Below are positions 1 through 11,059 of a stretch of 25,533 nucleotides of DNA, one piece after another. Position numbers and translations under genes: made by a program. Each line of letters begins with the position of its first letter. Position 1 is the stretch's first letter. The stretch is from Chrysochromulina parva (taxonomy: Eukaryota > Haptophyta > Prymnesiales > Chrysochromulinaceae): the NCBI GenBank assembly GCA_002887195.1, contig PJAB01000486.1:1-25533 (forward strand), in the 5' to 3' direction. The notes beneath the pieces are model-generated. The model worked only from the letters and a program-made list of their open reading frames with translations, was not told where the DNA came from and made no database searches.

Positions 1-3000
1 GTCCACCCCCCCGCCCATCGCCTCGTCTTCGCCCGCCAACTTGAGCCCCTCCGCCGCCGCACGCACCTACGCAAGGGTCATCAAGGGCAATCAGGAGCCA
101 TCAAGGGCAATCAATGGTCATCAAGGGCCATCAAGGGCCGTCGCGCGCACCTTCGCCTCCGCACGCGCCTCGCTCACGACAGCGCGCTGCCGTTGACGCA
201 CCGCCTTCTCGCGTGCGTTGATGGCCGCGAGCACAGCCGAGCTGAACGCACGGTGTGAACGCACGTTGTGAATGCATCCACGTGAGAGTGGGCACCGACC
301 ATCCATGAGTGCAAGGGTCATCAAGGGTCATCATCGAGGGCAGTCAAGGGCAATCAGGGGTCATCAAGGGAGATCGCACCTGAAGGCATCCGTGAGGGCA
401 GGCACGACCTTCCGTGGTCATCAAGTGCCATCAAGGGCAATCAGGGGTCATCAAGGGAGATCGCACCTGAAGGCATCCGTGAGGGCAGGCACGACCTTCC
501 GTGCACGGCACCCATGGAGACGACTCAGCAGCCATAGGAGGGGCGCCATCATACTGAGGGGTATGTCTTTGGCACGACGCGTAACCACACCCACGACCGC
601 CTCGAGCACCTGATGAGGGAGGCCATCAGACGCAATCAATGGCAATCAGACGCAATCAGACGCAATCCATCGCACTCGTTCGCAATCAGACGCACTCGTT
701 CGCGAGTCTCGCGTCGCTCGCGCCCCCCTTCCTCCTTGGCTTCCTCTCGCGCAGCGCTCGTCACGGCGCTCGAGCCTATGCCCACATCCCGTGCGCCGCC
801 AGCACCAGCACCAACAGCACCACCGCCTCCTCCACCGCCTCCACCTCCTCCTCCACCTCCGCTCGCAGCGCTCGTCACGGCGCTCGACGCGTCGGGTACG
901 GGCACGATGCCGCTCGGCACGGCGCCCGTCACCCCCTGGGCTGCGAGGTACCTGTGGGGAAAGGGGGGGATCCGCGCGCCGTGGTGAGCACTTGCATGCT
1001 GGGGCGCGCCACTGTCGAGGGCGGCAGCGCGTCGAGGTGAGCGCGTGCATGCTGGGGCAGCGCGCACTGCTGCATGAACGGATTATTCGAATGGTCCTTC
1101 TTGGGCGCTGTCGTGGGCGCCACTGCCACGGACGGCGTCGAGGGACCGATGGGCGCCGTCTTGGGCGCCGGCGCTGCCTTGCCCGCCGAGGGCACCCCGC
1201 CGCCCAAGACGGCGCCCGCGCCGCCCCCGTCCTTGGGGGTGACGGTGCAGCTCGGATCGACGAGATTGGATCTCGGATCGACGAGATTTTGGGTGCCGTC
1301 CACGACGAGGAGCGCCCACAACAGCGCGGCGACCGCGTGGAGCGGCTGGTCGGCGAGACTCCACGGCTTGGCGGTGTCCGGATCTTGACGTGTGCGCACC
1401 TGCGCAATCATGAGGAGAGGTGGTGCCTAATTAGGGTGGATGGTCCGTGTGCCAAATTAGGGCGGTGCTCATCAGGGGCAATCAACGCTCGGGAATCTCG
1501 CTGATCATCCTGGCAATCAACGCACTCGATCGGGGATCTCGTTAATGACCCTGGCAATCAACGCACTCGATCGGGGATTTCGTTAATGATCCGTCCAAAG
1601 AGGAGATAGGGCACGCAGGCCACCGGGCCCGTCGACCGCCGGCCGCCGCTGCCGCCGCTGCCGCCTGCGAGCACGGGCGCTCGTGACGGCGCCCCGACGC
1701 CACCGCCGCCATTGCCATTGCCATGAGGTGGCTGCTTGGGCGGTGGCGGCGCCGTCGTGGGCGCCTCGGTGGGCGCCTTCGTGAGGTAGCCCGAGGGGCC
1801 AGTGCCCGTGACGACGCTCAGCTCGCCCGCGACGACGCCCGCGGCGGCAGACATGGCGACGGCCGCGAGCTCTGACGAAACACCAATGGGGCGATGACGA
1901 AACACGAAAGGGGCGAGGTGCGGTGGTCAACTGATGAAAGAGGCCATCAGGGACGCCATCAGGGTCGCCATCAAGGTCGCCATCAGAGGTCATCCGAGGT
2001 CATCCGAGGTCATCCGAGGTCATCCGAGGTCATCAGAGGTCATCAGCGCACCTTCGAAGGCGAGATGTTGGATGCGCGATGTGGGTGAGAGCGTCGTCGT
2101 GAGCTCCTCGAAGAGTTTCCCTAGCTCTACCGGTGCGGAAAGGCCCACCTGATGAGGGAGGCAATCAAGGAAGATGAGGGAGGCAATCAACGACGATGAG
2201 GGAGGCAATCAACGAAGAGCTCCGACGGTGTGGAAAGGCCCATCTGCACTCTCAGAGCCAATGAAAGAGGCCATCAGAGCCAATGAAGCGAGGGGCTCTC
2301 AGCGGGCACTCAGAAATGCATTCAGGGAGGTCATCCGCGGCCGAGCCAAACAATGGCAATGAGTGGCACTCAGTGGCACTCACCGAGCCCAGTGCCCAGA
2401 CGAGTGGCACTCAGTGGCAATCAGTGGCACTCAGTGGCAATCAGTGGTACTCAGTGGCACTCAGTGGCAATCAATAGCACTCACCGAGCCCAGTGCCCAG
2501 ACGAGTCTCGCAATCAGTGGTAATCAGTGGCAATCAGTGGTAATCAGCGGCAATCACCGAGCCCAGTGCCCAGACGAGTCTCGCCGCCGACTGGGTGGTG
2601 AGGGAGGACGTCTTGGTGACCATCAGCTTGATCTCGGGCATAATCTCGGCCGCGAGCCCGAAGCCGAGCTCGCGCAGCGAGGGGCTGCCCGAGACGACGC
2701 TCGTCGGCGCTCCCAAATTAGGGTCGTAGTACTTGAGGAACGCGTCGCCGTGGAGAGCGCCCAAGTCGGCGCTCACCGCGGAGAAGAACATCTCGGCTTG
2801 CTCTGAGAGGTGCAGTCATCAGCGGTCATCAGCGGTCATCAGTGGCCATCAACGGTCATCAGTGGCACTCAGCAGCTCCCCACCGGAGAGGCGCATCTCC
2901 TTGATTGTCGCTTGGGAAGCTTCCAGGAAGAGTCTCATCAGGCCAGGCTCATAGTAGCCCACCGACGCCAACGCCGCCGCCGCCGCTGAGATTTCAGGCG

Positions 3001-4987
3001 GGGTCAACCCTCCCTGTGGGGCAGTCAACCCGCCCTGTGGGGAAGGAGCCAACCCGCCCTGTGCCATCCCACTTGCCGTCGCCGCTGCGGACGGCGCCGT
3101 CTCGGCAGGCGCCGTCCCGGCGGCAGGCGCCGTCCCGGCAGGCGCCGTTCCGGTGGCGGCGGCGAGGCGTTCCGTGATGAGTGCGGGCCGGATGGCGGCG
3201 GCGCCTGCTGCATACGTCGCCTCGTACGCGGCGCCGCATCCGCACGCAGCGAGGCACCTGTGGGGACACCGCGCCGTGGTGAGCACGTGCGTGCGAGGCA
3301 GGGTCCTCCGCGGCGATCAACGTACTGCAGCGTGGTCGCGATCTCCGTCGGTCTGCAATCAAGTGCAATCAAGTAACATTAAAGTGCAATCCAGTGCAAT
3401 CAACGTACTGCAGCGTGGTCGCGATCTCCGTCGGTCGGCAACGCGAAAAGTCGATGAGCCGTGGAAGGGCTTCGAAGAGCTCGCGCGCGAGCGGCGTGCC
3501 TGATGAGGGAGGTAATCAGCGGCCATCAGTGGAAGTGCTTGATGAGAGAGGCAATCAGCGTGGCCATCAGCGGCCATCTGTGTAAGTGCCTCGGAAGGAA
3601 GAGTTCGGCGTGCCAACGCGGAGGTTGGGTTTCGTTAGCGCGGGCCGGGAGTCGTTCGGGTTTCGTTCGGGTTTCGTTAGTGTGATGGGTCGGGTTTCGT
3701 TCGGGTTTCGTTTAGTCAGTGGGGGGTTCGGGTTTCGTTTGGTCAGTGGGGGGGTTCGGGAGAGGTGTTTTGGGGTTCGGGTGGAGGTTGAGGTACCGAC
3801 GCGAAGGTTGAGGCCGGCAGCTCCGACGACAAGCTGCGCGATGTCGCGCTGCGGCATGTGCGGGGCCACCTGATGAGGGGTACGATCAGCGGTCATCAGC
3901 GGTCATCCGCGGTCATCCGCGGGCAGCAGAGGTCATCAGAGGTCATCAGTGGCAAGTGCCACCTCGACGCAATGGCTCATTAGAGGTCATTAGAGGTCAT
4001 TAGAGGTCATTAGAGGTCATTAGAGGTCATTAGGGGCCACCTCGACGCAATGGCTCACGAGATGGCCGAGGTCATGAGAGGTCATCAGCGGTCATGAGAG
4101 ATCATCAGCGGTCATCAGTGTGCATGCACCTTGACGCAATGGCTCACGAGATGGCCGAGGATCACGAGAGGTCATCAGCGGTCATCAGAGATCATCAGCG
4201 GTCATCAGTGTGCATGCACCTTGACGCAATGGCTCACGAGATGGCCGAGGATCACGAGAGGTCATCAGCGGTCATCAGAGGTCATCAGCGGTCATCAGTG
4301 TGCATGCACCTTGACGCAATGGCTCACGAGATGGCCGAGGATCATTCGGTGCTGGACCACCCACGTATGCACGCGGTCCGTCGCGCGCGCATTCTCAGAC
4401 GTGACGCGCTTCGCGAGGCGCGGCCAGAGCTGCACGACGTGCCGTGCATCGAGCTGGTCGCGGTAGTCCTGGTAGATGTTCAGCAGCTCGTGCGTAGCGT
4501 TCGCGCCGGAGATGAGCGAGGCGAGCTGCGCACCTGAGCGCGGCGGCGCTGGCGGGCGCGCTGCCGGCGGCGGCCCGGCGCCGTCAGCTTTGCGGCCGCC
4601 GCCCTTGCCAGCGGGCGGCGGTGGCGACCGCGGCCGGCCGGCGCCGGCGCCGCCGCCGCCGCGGCTGCCCCCACCGCCGCGGTTGCTCGGCCGCCGCGGC
4701 TCATCGTCATCGTCGTCGCGCCCTCGCCGCCGCGGCTCGTCGTCATCGTCATCGCGCCCTCGCCGCCGCGGCTCGTCGTCATCGTCATCGCGCCCTCGCC
4801 GATTGCGGCCCTCGTTGGAGTCGGGCGAGCGCCGGCGCTTGCTGGGCCGCTCGTCCTCGCTGGAACTGGAGCGGTCGCGGCGCGAGCGTTGCTGCGACCG
4901 CTTCCCGCGCGGACGCTTCTCCTCCTCCTCCTCCTCAGAGGACTCCTCCTCAGAGGACTCGTCATCGCGCGCGCGACGTGATGGCAT
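1..4987 (-). CDS. Large helical-repeat protein with RS/acidic N-terminus, possibly RAP/FASTK/HPR-like RNA-binding factor (5' part, 12 exons)
   Basis: Exons (minus, high to low): 4987-4310, 3869-3797, 3499-3409, 3257-2884, 2802-2558, 2148-2052, 1871-1567, 1399-1068, 951-696, 609-467, 241-151, 66-1. All 11 introns are GT-AG, every phase joins, and 917 codons are open to the window edge. The start is the first ATG in frame (MPSRRARDDESS). Residues 1-120 are Arg/Ser-rich and acidic, with KRPRGK and SKRRR basic clusters and three copies of RRRGRDDDDDEP. After a Gly/Pro linker come helical segments: LLNIYQDYRDQLDARHVVQL, ISAAAAALASVGYYEPGLMR, AARLVWALGS, HAVAALLWALLVVDG and MAPLLWLLSRLHG. The recurring 'LxWAL' and 'xALASxG' pattern resembles helical-hairpin repeats of organellar RNA-binding proteins (FASTK/RAP, HPR, OPR). 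The RAP domain, if there is one, would lie beyond the window. The N-terminus looks nuclear rather than organellar, so localisation is open. The gene model is firm; the family assignment is tentative. Confidence 0.6.
467..502 (-). repeat. Duplicated exon-10 end, second copy at 371-416
   Basis: A ~46-bp segment ending exon 10 (CACGGAAGGTCGTGCC... to GCCTTCAGGTGCGATCTC) recurs inside the following intron at 371-416, separated by TGATTGCCCT-type decamers. Confidence 0.85.
952..1067 (-). mobile_element. Family B introner intron, two partial copies
   Basis: On the minus strand the intron opens GTGCGCGCTGCCCC, has a first GCATGCACGCGCTCACC, then a second GCATGCAAGTGCTCACC followed by ACGGCGCGCGG and ends CCCCACAG. 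It interrupts the helical-repeat gene between PFMQ and QYLAAQG in phase 2. Confidence 0.8.
1485..1610 (-). repeat. Three copies of exon-7 end with family A spacers
   Basis: The exon end encoding INEIPDR plus GTGCGTTGATTGCC recurs three times with a ~61-bp period, the outermost copy diverged. It is a stacked introner insertion at one donor site. Confidence 0.8.
1985..2042 (-). repeat. Decamer array (GAGGTCATCC)n
   Basis: At least five 10-bp repeats lie inside the intron 2051-1872, CCTCGGATGA on the transcribed strand. Confidence 0.85.
2343..2577 (-). repeat. Decamer introner array with three copies of exon-5 end
   Basis: The plus strand shows ggcactcagt / ggcaatcagt decamers. The segment gagcccagtgcccagacgag, the reverse complement of the exon end encoding RLVWALG, occurs three times (starting near 2384, 2487 and 2559). 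The copy nearest the exon is coding; the other two are intronic duplicates. Confidence 0.85.
3258..3408 (-). mobile_element. Composite intron: family A plus family B
   Basis: The donor GTACGTTGAT at 3408 is followed by TTGATTGCACT repeats, a complete second copy of the ~38-bp exon end (CGACGGAGATCGCGACC...), then a family B element ending CCCCACAG at 3258. The reading phase fits only if the internal exon copy is skipped. Confidence 0.7.
3611..3790 (-). repeat. GGGTTTCG-type tandem repeat in an intron
   Basis: The plus strand repeats tcgggtttcgt and ttcgggtttcgtt, with gtcagtgggggg interruptions. It is flanked by two similar copies of a ~20-bp exon segment (near 3604-3624 and 3788-3810; aacctccgcgttgg and aaccttcgcgtcgg on the minus strand). 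It lies in the intron 3796-3500 and is compositionally unlike the decamer introns. Confidence 0.8.
3977..4034 (-). repeat. Decamer array (TCATTAGAGG)n inside intron
   Basis: About five head-to-tail 10-bp copies, reading CCTCTAATGA on the transcribed (minus) strand. This is a variant of the family A intron unit. Confidence 0.9.
4048..4345 (-). repeat. Four tandem copies of an exon-1 tail plus introner, ~90-bp period
   Basis: The coding end of exon 1 (ILGHLVSHCVK in protein terms) and the following intron decamers recur with a 90-bp period: the boundary motif tgcatgcacc starts at 4121, 4211 and 4301. A more diverged copy lies at 4048-4120, and a partial fifth at ~3958-3980. All but the first (highest-coordinate) copy lie inside the 4309-3870 intron. 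Confidence 0.9.
4690..4797 (-). repeat. 36-bp coding minisatellite (3 units)
   Basis: Three 36-bp units encode the RRRGRDDDDDEP repeat of the helical-repeat protein. The last two are nearly identical, indicating recent tandem duplication within the disordered N-terminus. Confidence 0.9.
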
Positions 4988-5441
4988 GGCCCACTGCCGA
5001 CCCGACGACAGCCACTTGGCCGTCGGAAGCGGCGCACCCGGCGAGAGTGCCACGAGTTTGTGATCACAGAGACCACAGAGGCCACAACCGGCAAGTTTGC
5101 TCGTCTACTGCTGCTGCTGTTCATTCTCCTTACTTGTAAAAAGACGCGGGGGGAGCCGGGACATACACGGGATACACGGGACACGCGGGCGCACATTTTG
5201 TACCCCCTCCTACATCCGATAAATGACAGTTGTCGAGCTCTCCAGGGTCTGCTTGTGTATACCGGTAGCTCTACTGAACAGCAATGCAAGTCAAACACGC
5301 GACCAAGATTGAAAGAAGTTGAAATTTGCAGCCTCAAGTCTGTGACCCGTGCGGAATGCTTACCGTTGCTTCTAGGCTAAACACACAGTCAAAGCCAAGA
5401 GGCTAAACACACAGTTTTCGACGACCACATGTCAGCGCCCA
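4988..5441. other. Intergenic region; 16-bp direct repeat
   Basis: No supported gene. It holds the 5' flank of the helical-repeat gene and the 3' flank of the FkbM gene (both on minus). aggctaaacacacagt occurs at 5374-5389 and 5400-5415. A run of acacgggata/acacgggaca lies at ~5160-5180. Confidence 0.7.
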
Positions 5442-6485
5442 TCATACCGCAAGTTTGAGGAGCTCGGCAAAGAAGGTGCTAGCACCGTGGACACAGACCA
5501 AGTTGCTCCATCGGTGAATCTCCATCTCCTCCCGCCAGCAAGGCGGGGACACGGGCACCAGGCCAAATTTGCCTTGCATGAAGCAAAACCACCCAACATC
5601 TGCCATCCATTGAAGGGTCTGCGCGAGCGTGCGCCGGTCTTTTAAGCCTTGTTTCCAAAAGCCCATTGCGCTGTACTCGAACTCGACGACCTGCACAATT
5701 TGAGATCGCAGCGACCGCCGCAAGCCTTCGAGCACGAGTGCGTCCCAACCCTCGGTGTCAATCGTCACCTGAAACACGTGGCCGAACCCGCGCTGCTCAA
5801 TGAAGTCGTCGAGGCTCGTAGCTAGAGTCGGAAGACGGCCGCGTCTTCTGCAACTGTCGCCGCGCTTGCCAATGGCTCGACTCTCAGGAGCATGGCAGAT
5901 GGAAAATCTCTCGTTTCCAGGCGCGGTGGCCACCAGCGGGACGTCGACCATCCTTGTGGAGTTGTCTACGGGACGGTTGTAGACATGGACAATGTCCGAA
6001 ACTCCTGTGTCATTTACGATCGTTTCGAGCAGGTGAGCCGTGCTGGCAGCGAGCTCGAAAGCATGGATCTCGACGTGATTTCCTCCCCGCGCATTCATAC
6101 GGCTCCGGCGCTCCTCTTGTTTGGTCTGTAGCCCATCTTTGCATGCTCCGGAAGCACTCCAACTGAGAAACCCGAGATGGTGAGCCGCAGCAAAGGCCTT
6201 GATTTGGCTATGCCATCTTCGTTTGCTGACGTTGCGCTCTGGGGCCCATGCTTCGAGGAAGCCCGCAACCTCGAAGCCTTTATTTGCCCCCGCATTTATG
6301 AAGCGAACGGGTTGATTCTGAACTGCTGCAGCTGCAATGACAGAGCGCCACGTCTCGTTCTTGGAGCAGCCTCCGACGCGCCTTGTGCTACGCACATGTG
6401 CCCTGGCTTGAGAAGAGCAGACAGTGGGTGACACGTGCAAAGACGCACTTGTTGCGCACAGGATGCCGACCGCAGGACACAGCAT
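5442..6485 (-). CDS. FkbM-like methyltransferase, intronless
   Basis: A single 347-residue ORF, ATG at 6485 and TGA at 5444-5442. The first ~25 residues are fairly hydrophobic and could be a signal peptide or anchor. A Rossmann motif I stands at about 61-73 (RFINAGANKGFEV). An acidic strand-end motif follows at ~138-145 (VEIHAFEL). LDDF is at 225-228, then IDTEGWDALVLEG at 242-254 and VVEFEY at 266-271. This order is typical of the FkbM/Methyltransf_21 family of S-adenosylmethionine-dependent methyltransferases, which often act on sugar or lipid oxygen; the substrate cannot be read here. Unlike most genes in the window it has no intron. It shares its strand with the helical-repeat gene and is divergent from the coiled-coil gene. 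An in-frame TAG (6488-6486) directly precedes the ATG. Confidence 0.82.
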   Translation of the reverse strand: MLCPAVGILCATSASLHVSPTVCSSQARAHVRSTRRVGGCSKNETWRSVIAAAAVQNQPVRFINAGANKGFEVAGFLEAWAPERNVSKRRWHSQIKAFAAAHHLGFLSWSASGACKDGLQTKQEERRSRMNARGGNHVEIHAFELAASTAHLLETIVNDTGVSDIVHVYNRPVDNSTRMVDVPLVATAPGNERFSICHAPESRAIGKRGDSCRRRGRLPTLATSLDDFIEQRGFGHVFQVTIDTEGWDALVLEGLRRSLRSQIVQVVEFEYSAMGFWKQGLKDRRTLAQTLQWMADVGWFCFMQGKFGLVPVSPPCWREEMEIHRWSNLVCVHGASTFFAELLKLAV

Positions 6486-7052
6486 CTATTGATGACGGAA
6501 CAGCGAATGCAGAAACGTCTGCCACACTGAGCTGGCAGAAGAGACTATAGCAGAGCCGCTGCGTGCCAGAGGCAGGAGAGAGCAGCGACAGAAGCGGAGG
6601 TCGCGCACGAAAGCGGAGGTCGCGTCCTTAGCGCCTGCCATGGCGACGAGTGAAGTTTGAGTCGTACCGGTAAAGGGTGCCGTGGGGCGCATCGTCTCAC
6701 GCCCGCGACGCAACCATACCTCTGAGCACCCCCCTAACTTCATCGTTACTTTATCGCCACGTTCTGTATGCTTGGACTCACCTCCCATTGCCACGTGTGC
6801 GTTGCTGAAAGGCGGACAGGCGCCACCTGCGGGCGGTCTGCCAGTGTCGATCCCATGGCCGAACCAACTACCGAGTACGTGCCGGGTTCTGGGTATTACA
6901 CCGCCTCGTGGCACATTCGCGTTTTAATTTATAGGCGTTCTTTGCGCATGCATGCATGATGAGTTTGGAACGGAGAATTCCTAACCGTTGCATTTCCAGG
7001 GTGTTCGAAGAGGCCTGTAGCGCTCGCTGCCAACGTCGTGACGGGAGTGTTG
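6486..7052. promoter_or_regulatory. Divergent intergenic region, presumed shared promoter
   Basis: It lies between the minus-strand FkbM gene and the plus-strand coiled-coil gene. A minus-strand frame is open for 143 codons up to TAG at 6488-6486, but its translation has no recognisable feature. No clear core promoter motif is visible. The promoter role rests on position only. Confidence 0.4.
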
Positions 7053-10000
7053 ATGTTCCATGGACCGAATGCCTTGGACCGCCGTCGCTTGCTCGACGAG
7101 CCGCAGCTGCCATCGGCAGAAGCGCTCGAGCAGTGGTTGCCCGAGCCCGAGCGCGAGAAGTTCAGTATCCTCGTGCCATTTGGCGGCGCGAGGCCTCGGG
7201 AAGCCTCGGGAGCCCTCGGCACGAGGCGAGAGGTGCCGCCCGCCAACCGCTCGAGTGACATGCAGAGCTTCTTGCCTAGGCCCATGACCAGCTTCATCCG
7301 GCCAGCGTCGATGCGCCACATCGCGTCCGAGCCGTCGCTCGACTATCGTCGGCCGTCGATCTCCGCTCCGGCGCAGCAGCAGCCCTCTCCCGAGGCGGAG
7401 GCGCTCGGGTTCGGCTTGCCTCATAAGGAGTCCCCCAAGGCGGGCACGCTCGGGCTTGGCTTGCAGCTCACGCCGTTGCAGACCATGCTCATTGCGCGCG
7501 ATTCCACAAGATGCCTCCTCAATCAGGAAAGAAGCCTCGTCAATCAGGAAAGAAGCTTCGTCAATCAGGAAAGAAGCCTCGTGAAGAGCGCCTCCACACG
7601 AACGACCAACGGCGACCAGAGCTCACGACCGGCGACGGGCCTCTCGGCAAGCGCGTCCAGCCCACGCATCCGTTCCCCAGCCCCCCTCGGTGGCCACCCC
7701 AGCGGCCCCCGACCAAGGGAAAGGGGCGCGGGCAGTGGGGCTGTGGGGAAGGGCAGTGGGGCTGTGGGGAAAGGCAGTGGGGCTGTCGCCGCACGCGGGC
7801 CGAGGACGCACCCAAATCCTCTCGAGGATCGCGCCGTCTTGGGCGGGCCGAGGACGCACCCAAATCCTCTCGAGGATCGCGCCGTCTTGGGCGGGCCGAG
7901 GACGCACCCAAATCCTCTCGAGGATCGCGCCGTCTTGGGCGGGGCGGGCGGCGGCGGCCGGGAGGGTGGCGGCGGGGAGGGTGGCGGCGGCGGCGGCGGC
8001 GGCGAGGGCGGCATCCTCTCGCTGTGGCAGAACCAAGCGCCTCGTCAAGCCAACTCGCCCAACTCGAAGCTGCTGCCCAGGCCTCTGCTCGTCGGTGGCC
8101 GGGATCCGAGTCGCTCAGAGGATGCCCTCGGACAGGTCGAGACGCATGCAATGACCTCTGATTGCTACCTGAGGACCTCTGATGACCTCTTATGGCTTCT
8201 GATGCCCCCTGATGACCTCTGATGCCCTCTAACGACCTCTGAGGACCCTTGATGACCCCTGATGACCTCTAATGACCTCTGATGGCATCCCTTGGACACA
8301 ACAGGTCGACACACATGCGATGCCCATGGCAGAGGCGGAGGGCAACCCGTTCGCCAACCGGCTCGCTATTGCTCACCATCGGAGCCACCAGGTAAGATGG
8401 CGCTTGATGACGCCCACGACGGCGCTCGATCGCACCTGTGATCGCCTCTGATGGCCTCTGATGGCCTCCCTCATCATCGGAGCCGCCAGGTGAGATGGCG
8501 CTTGATGACGCCCACGACGGCGCTCGGAGGCACCTCTGATGGCCTCTGATGGCCTCCCTCATCAGCGACGCGCGTGCCACGTGTCCTTGTCGCAGCTCGA
8601 GGCGCTTGAGATCTCGTCCCGATTAAGCCACTGGATGCATGCATTCGAGAGTGACGAATCCTGCTTCGCATCCAAGGCTGTCTTTGTGGAATTGCGCCTC
8701 AGGTGATGATCTCTCTGATTGCCTCTCTGATTGCGTCCCTCATCACTGTATTTGTGGCATTGCGCCTCAGGCGAGCGCTCGCCGTTTCCGCCATGCTGGG
8801 CATCTCCACTGATTGCTACCTGATTGCATCCTTCTTCAGGCAAGCGCTCGCCTCCTCTGCCATGCTGGGCGTACCGAACGCCTTCCGCTGCGCCGTCGCG
8901 TGCGACGCGTTCGAACGCGTGGCGCCGCTCACCGGCCGGTTTGAAGGTACGTTGATTGCATGCGGATGGCCTGCCTTGCATGCAAGTGCTCACCACAGCG
9001 CGTGGCGCCGCTCACCGGCCGGTTTGAAGGAGTGCTCGGTCTGGTTTGGCGCGAGATTGTGCGTTGCTTGTACAGCGACTATACGCCGGAGCTGCCCGGC
9101 GCGGGCGCGAAGGTGTATGCGATGCGCACGCCCTTCTTCGTTGAGGCGCGGCGGCTGCAGCAGATGGTCGACGAGCTGCGCGTTCAGGTGATTGCACTTG
9201 ATTGCAATTGATTGCACTTGATTGCAGCATATGGTCGACGAGATGCGCGTTCAGGTGATTGCACTTGATTGCACTTGATTGCACTTGATTGCAGCATATG
9301 GTCGACGAGATGCGCGTTCAGGTGATTGCACCCGATTGACGCTGATTGATATGACCACTGATGGCCACTGATGGCCACTGATGGCCACTGATGGCCACTG
9401 ATGGCCACTGATGGCCACTGATTGTATCCCTCATTGCATGCACAGGCGACGCTTGACTCGCAGAAGCGCGAGGCTGACACGGACGCCGCTGACCAGAAGG
9501 GCAGGCTGCTCAGCAAGACGCTCGGCAAGATGAACCGCGTGCTCGGCATCTCGCAGGGGATGAGCGAGGTGAGATTGCAGTGATATTGCACTTGATTGCA
9601 CGGTATCTCGCAGCGGATTAGGGAGGTCGAGATTGTGAAGCTCGAAGCTCACCTATACGACACGTTTGACGAAGCTCATCTCCGAGCTCGAATCTCGCCT
9701 GATACCGTAGGTCGAGATTGTGAAGCTCAAGATGGAGGGCCTCGAGAAGCTGCTGGCCGAGGCCCTCGCCGAGCTCGAATCCCACAAGGTGTGTGCTGAT
9801 TGGCCTCTGATGACGCGTTTGACGGAGCGCACCGCCGAGCTCGAATCTCGCCTGATGACGTTTGACGGAGCGCATCGCCGAGCTCGATTCTCGCCTCCAG
9901 ACGGGCGACAAGCTCGACAAGCTCGTCCGCTTGTGGATGCAGCTGAGCACGGAGCAGCAGGAGGAGGCGCTCACAGTTCACTTGCTCACCTCGCCCGCCA

Positions 10001-11028
10001 TGTCGAGTTGTATGACGGGGCGTCTGACGGACGAGGTGGACGCAGATTGGGACGCAGATTGGGACCCAGATTGGACCCAGATTGGACCCAGATTGGACCC
10101 AGATTGGACCCAGATTGGAAACAGATTGGAAACCATCTTTGGCAACCACGGATGGCGCCTCTGCATGCGCCTCTTGAGTTGATGAGGAAGGCAATGATCA
10201 AACGTCGCCTCCGAGTGCGAGGTTGAACCTCGGGACAGCTGATGATTGCCCCCCTCATTGCATGCAGGTGGGCGGCTGGCTCCATCATCTGCTCTCGGCG
10301 CTGACGGAGGTGTCCGAGCACGAGCCTTCATTAGGGACGCAATCAGGGAGCAATCAGGACGCGACGCCATCTCGTGTGGTTCTCTACTTATTGAGTACCC
10401 TGAGCGATGAGTGCCGGCTCGCGCTCGCCGCCAAGGTCAGCCCTTGATGGGGCCACTGATTGCCTCCCTAATTGCATGCTGAGAGCCGCCTCGCGCTCGC
10501 CGCCAAGGTCAGGCAAGGTGCCTTCATGGCCTCCCTAATGGCCTCCCTAATTGCATGCATCCCTAATTGCCTCCCTAATTGCCACCCTCATTGCATGCAG
10601 GTTCTCACCGACTGCCACGAGCCGCGGCTCGTTGGTTTCACACTGGGCTCTGTGTTGGCCGCGCATGCATCCGTTGGACGGCACGTGCTGATGATCCAGA
10701 GTCTGGGCGAGCGGCTGCATGTGTAAACATGCACACGCCCTGAATATAGATCCCGCCGTAGAGATAAGAGTGCCGCTGATGTAGATCTGATGGCCTCCTT
10801 CATCAGAGATGGATTGCCGCTGAGTGCCGCTGAGTGGATCGATCTGATGTTAGATCTGATGGCCTCCTTCATCAGGTATGAAGACGAGGACTACACACCG
10901 CCGTATGATGATCCGAAGGCCGTGAGTGACTTCGCAGCGCTGGTACGGCTTCGAAACGGATGAGCTGCCTTGCATGCAAGTGCTCACTGCGGCGCGGCGT
11001 CCCCACAGGTGGGGCTTCGAAACGTCTT

Positions 11029-11059
<31 letters not shown>

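Noticed and set aside
646..1504. Long open frames on both strands between 640 and 1500
   Set aside because: These are GC-driven shadow frames. Only the spliced minus-strand exons keep phase and give helical-repeat protein.
4048..4345. CRISPR-like regular repeats (also at 20389-20570 and 7797-7944)
   Set aside because: No unique spacers between repeats; the units contain exon sequence, and the gene context is eukaryotic.
6486..6914. 143-codon minus-strand frame upstream of the FkbM gene
   Set aside because: No recognisable motif and a composition like the flanking DNA; probably promoter or 5' UTR. Its TAG-ATG adjacency is mentioned as a finding only.
7038..7052. Earlier GTG start for the coiled-coil gene, and GTG starts at 5053, 22334 and 23399
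   Set aside because: Nuclear eukaryotic genes start at ATG; the first in-frame ATG was used in each case.
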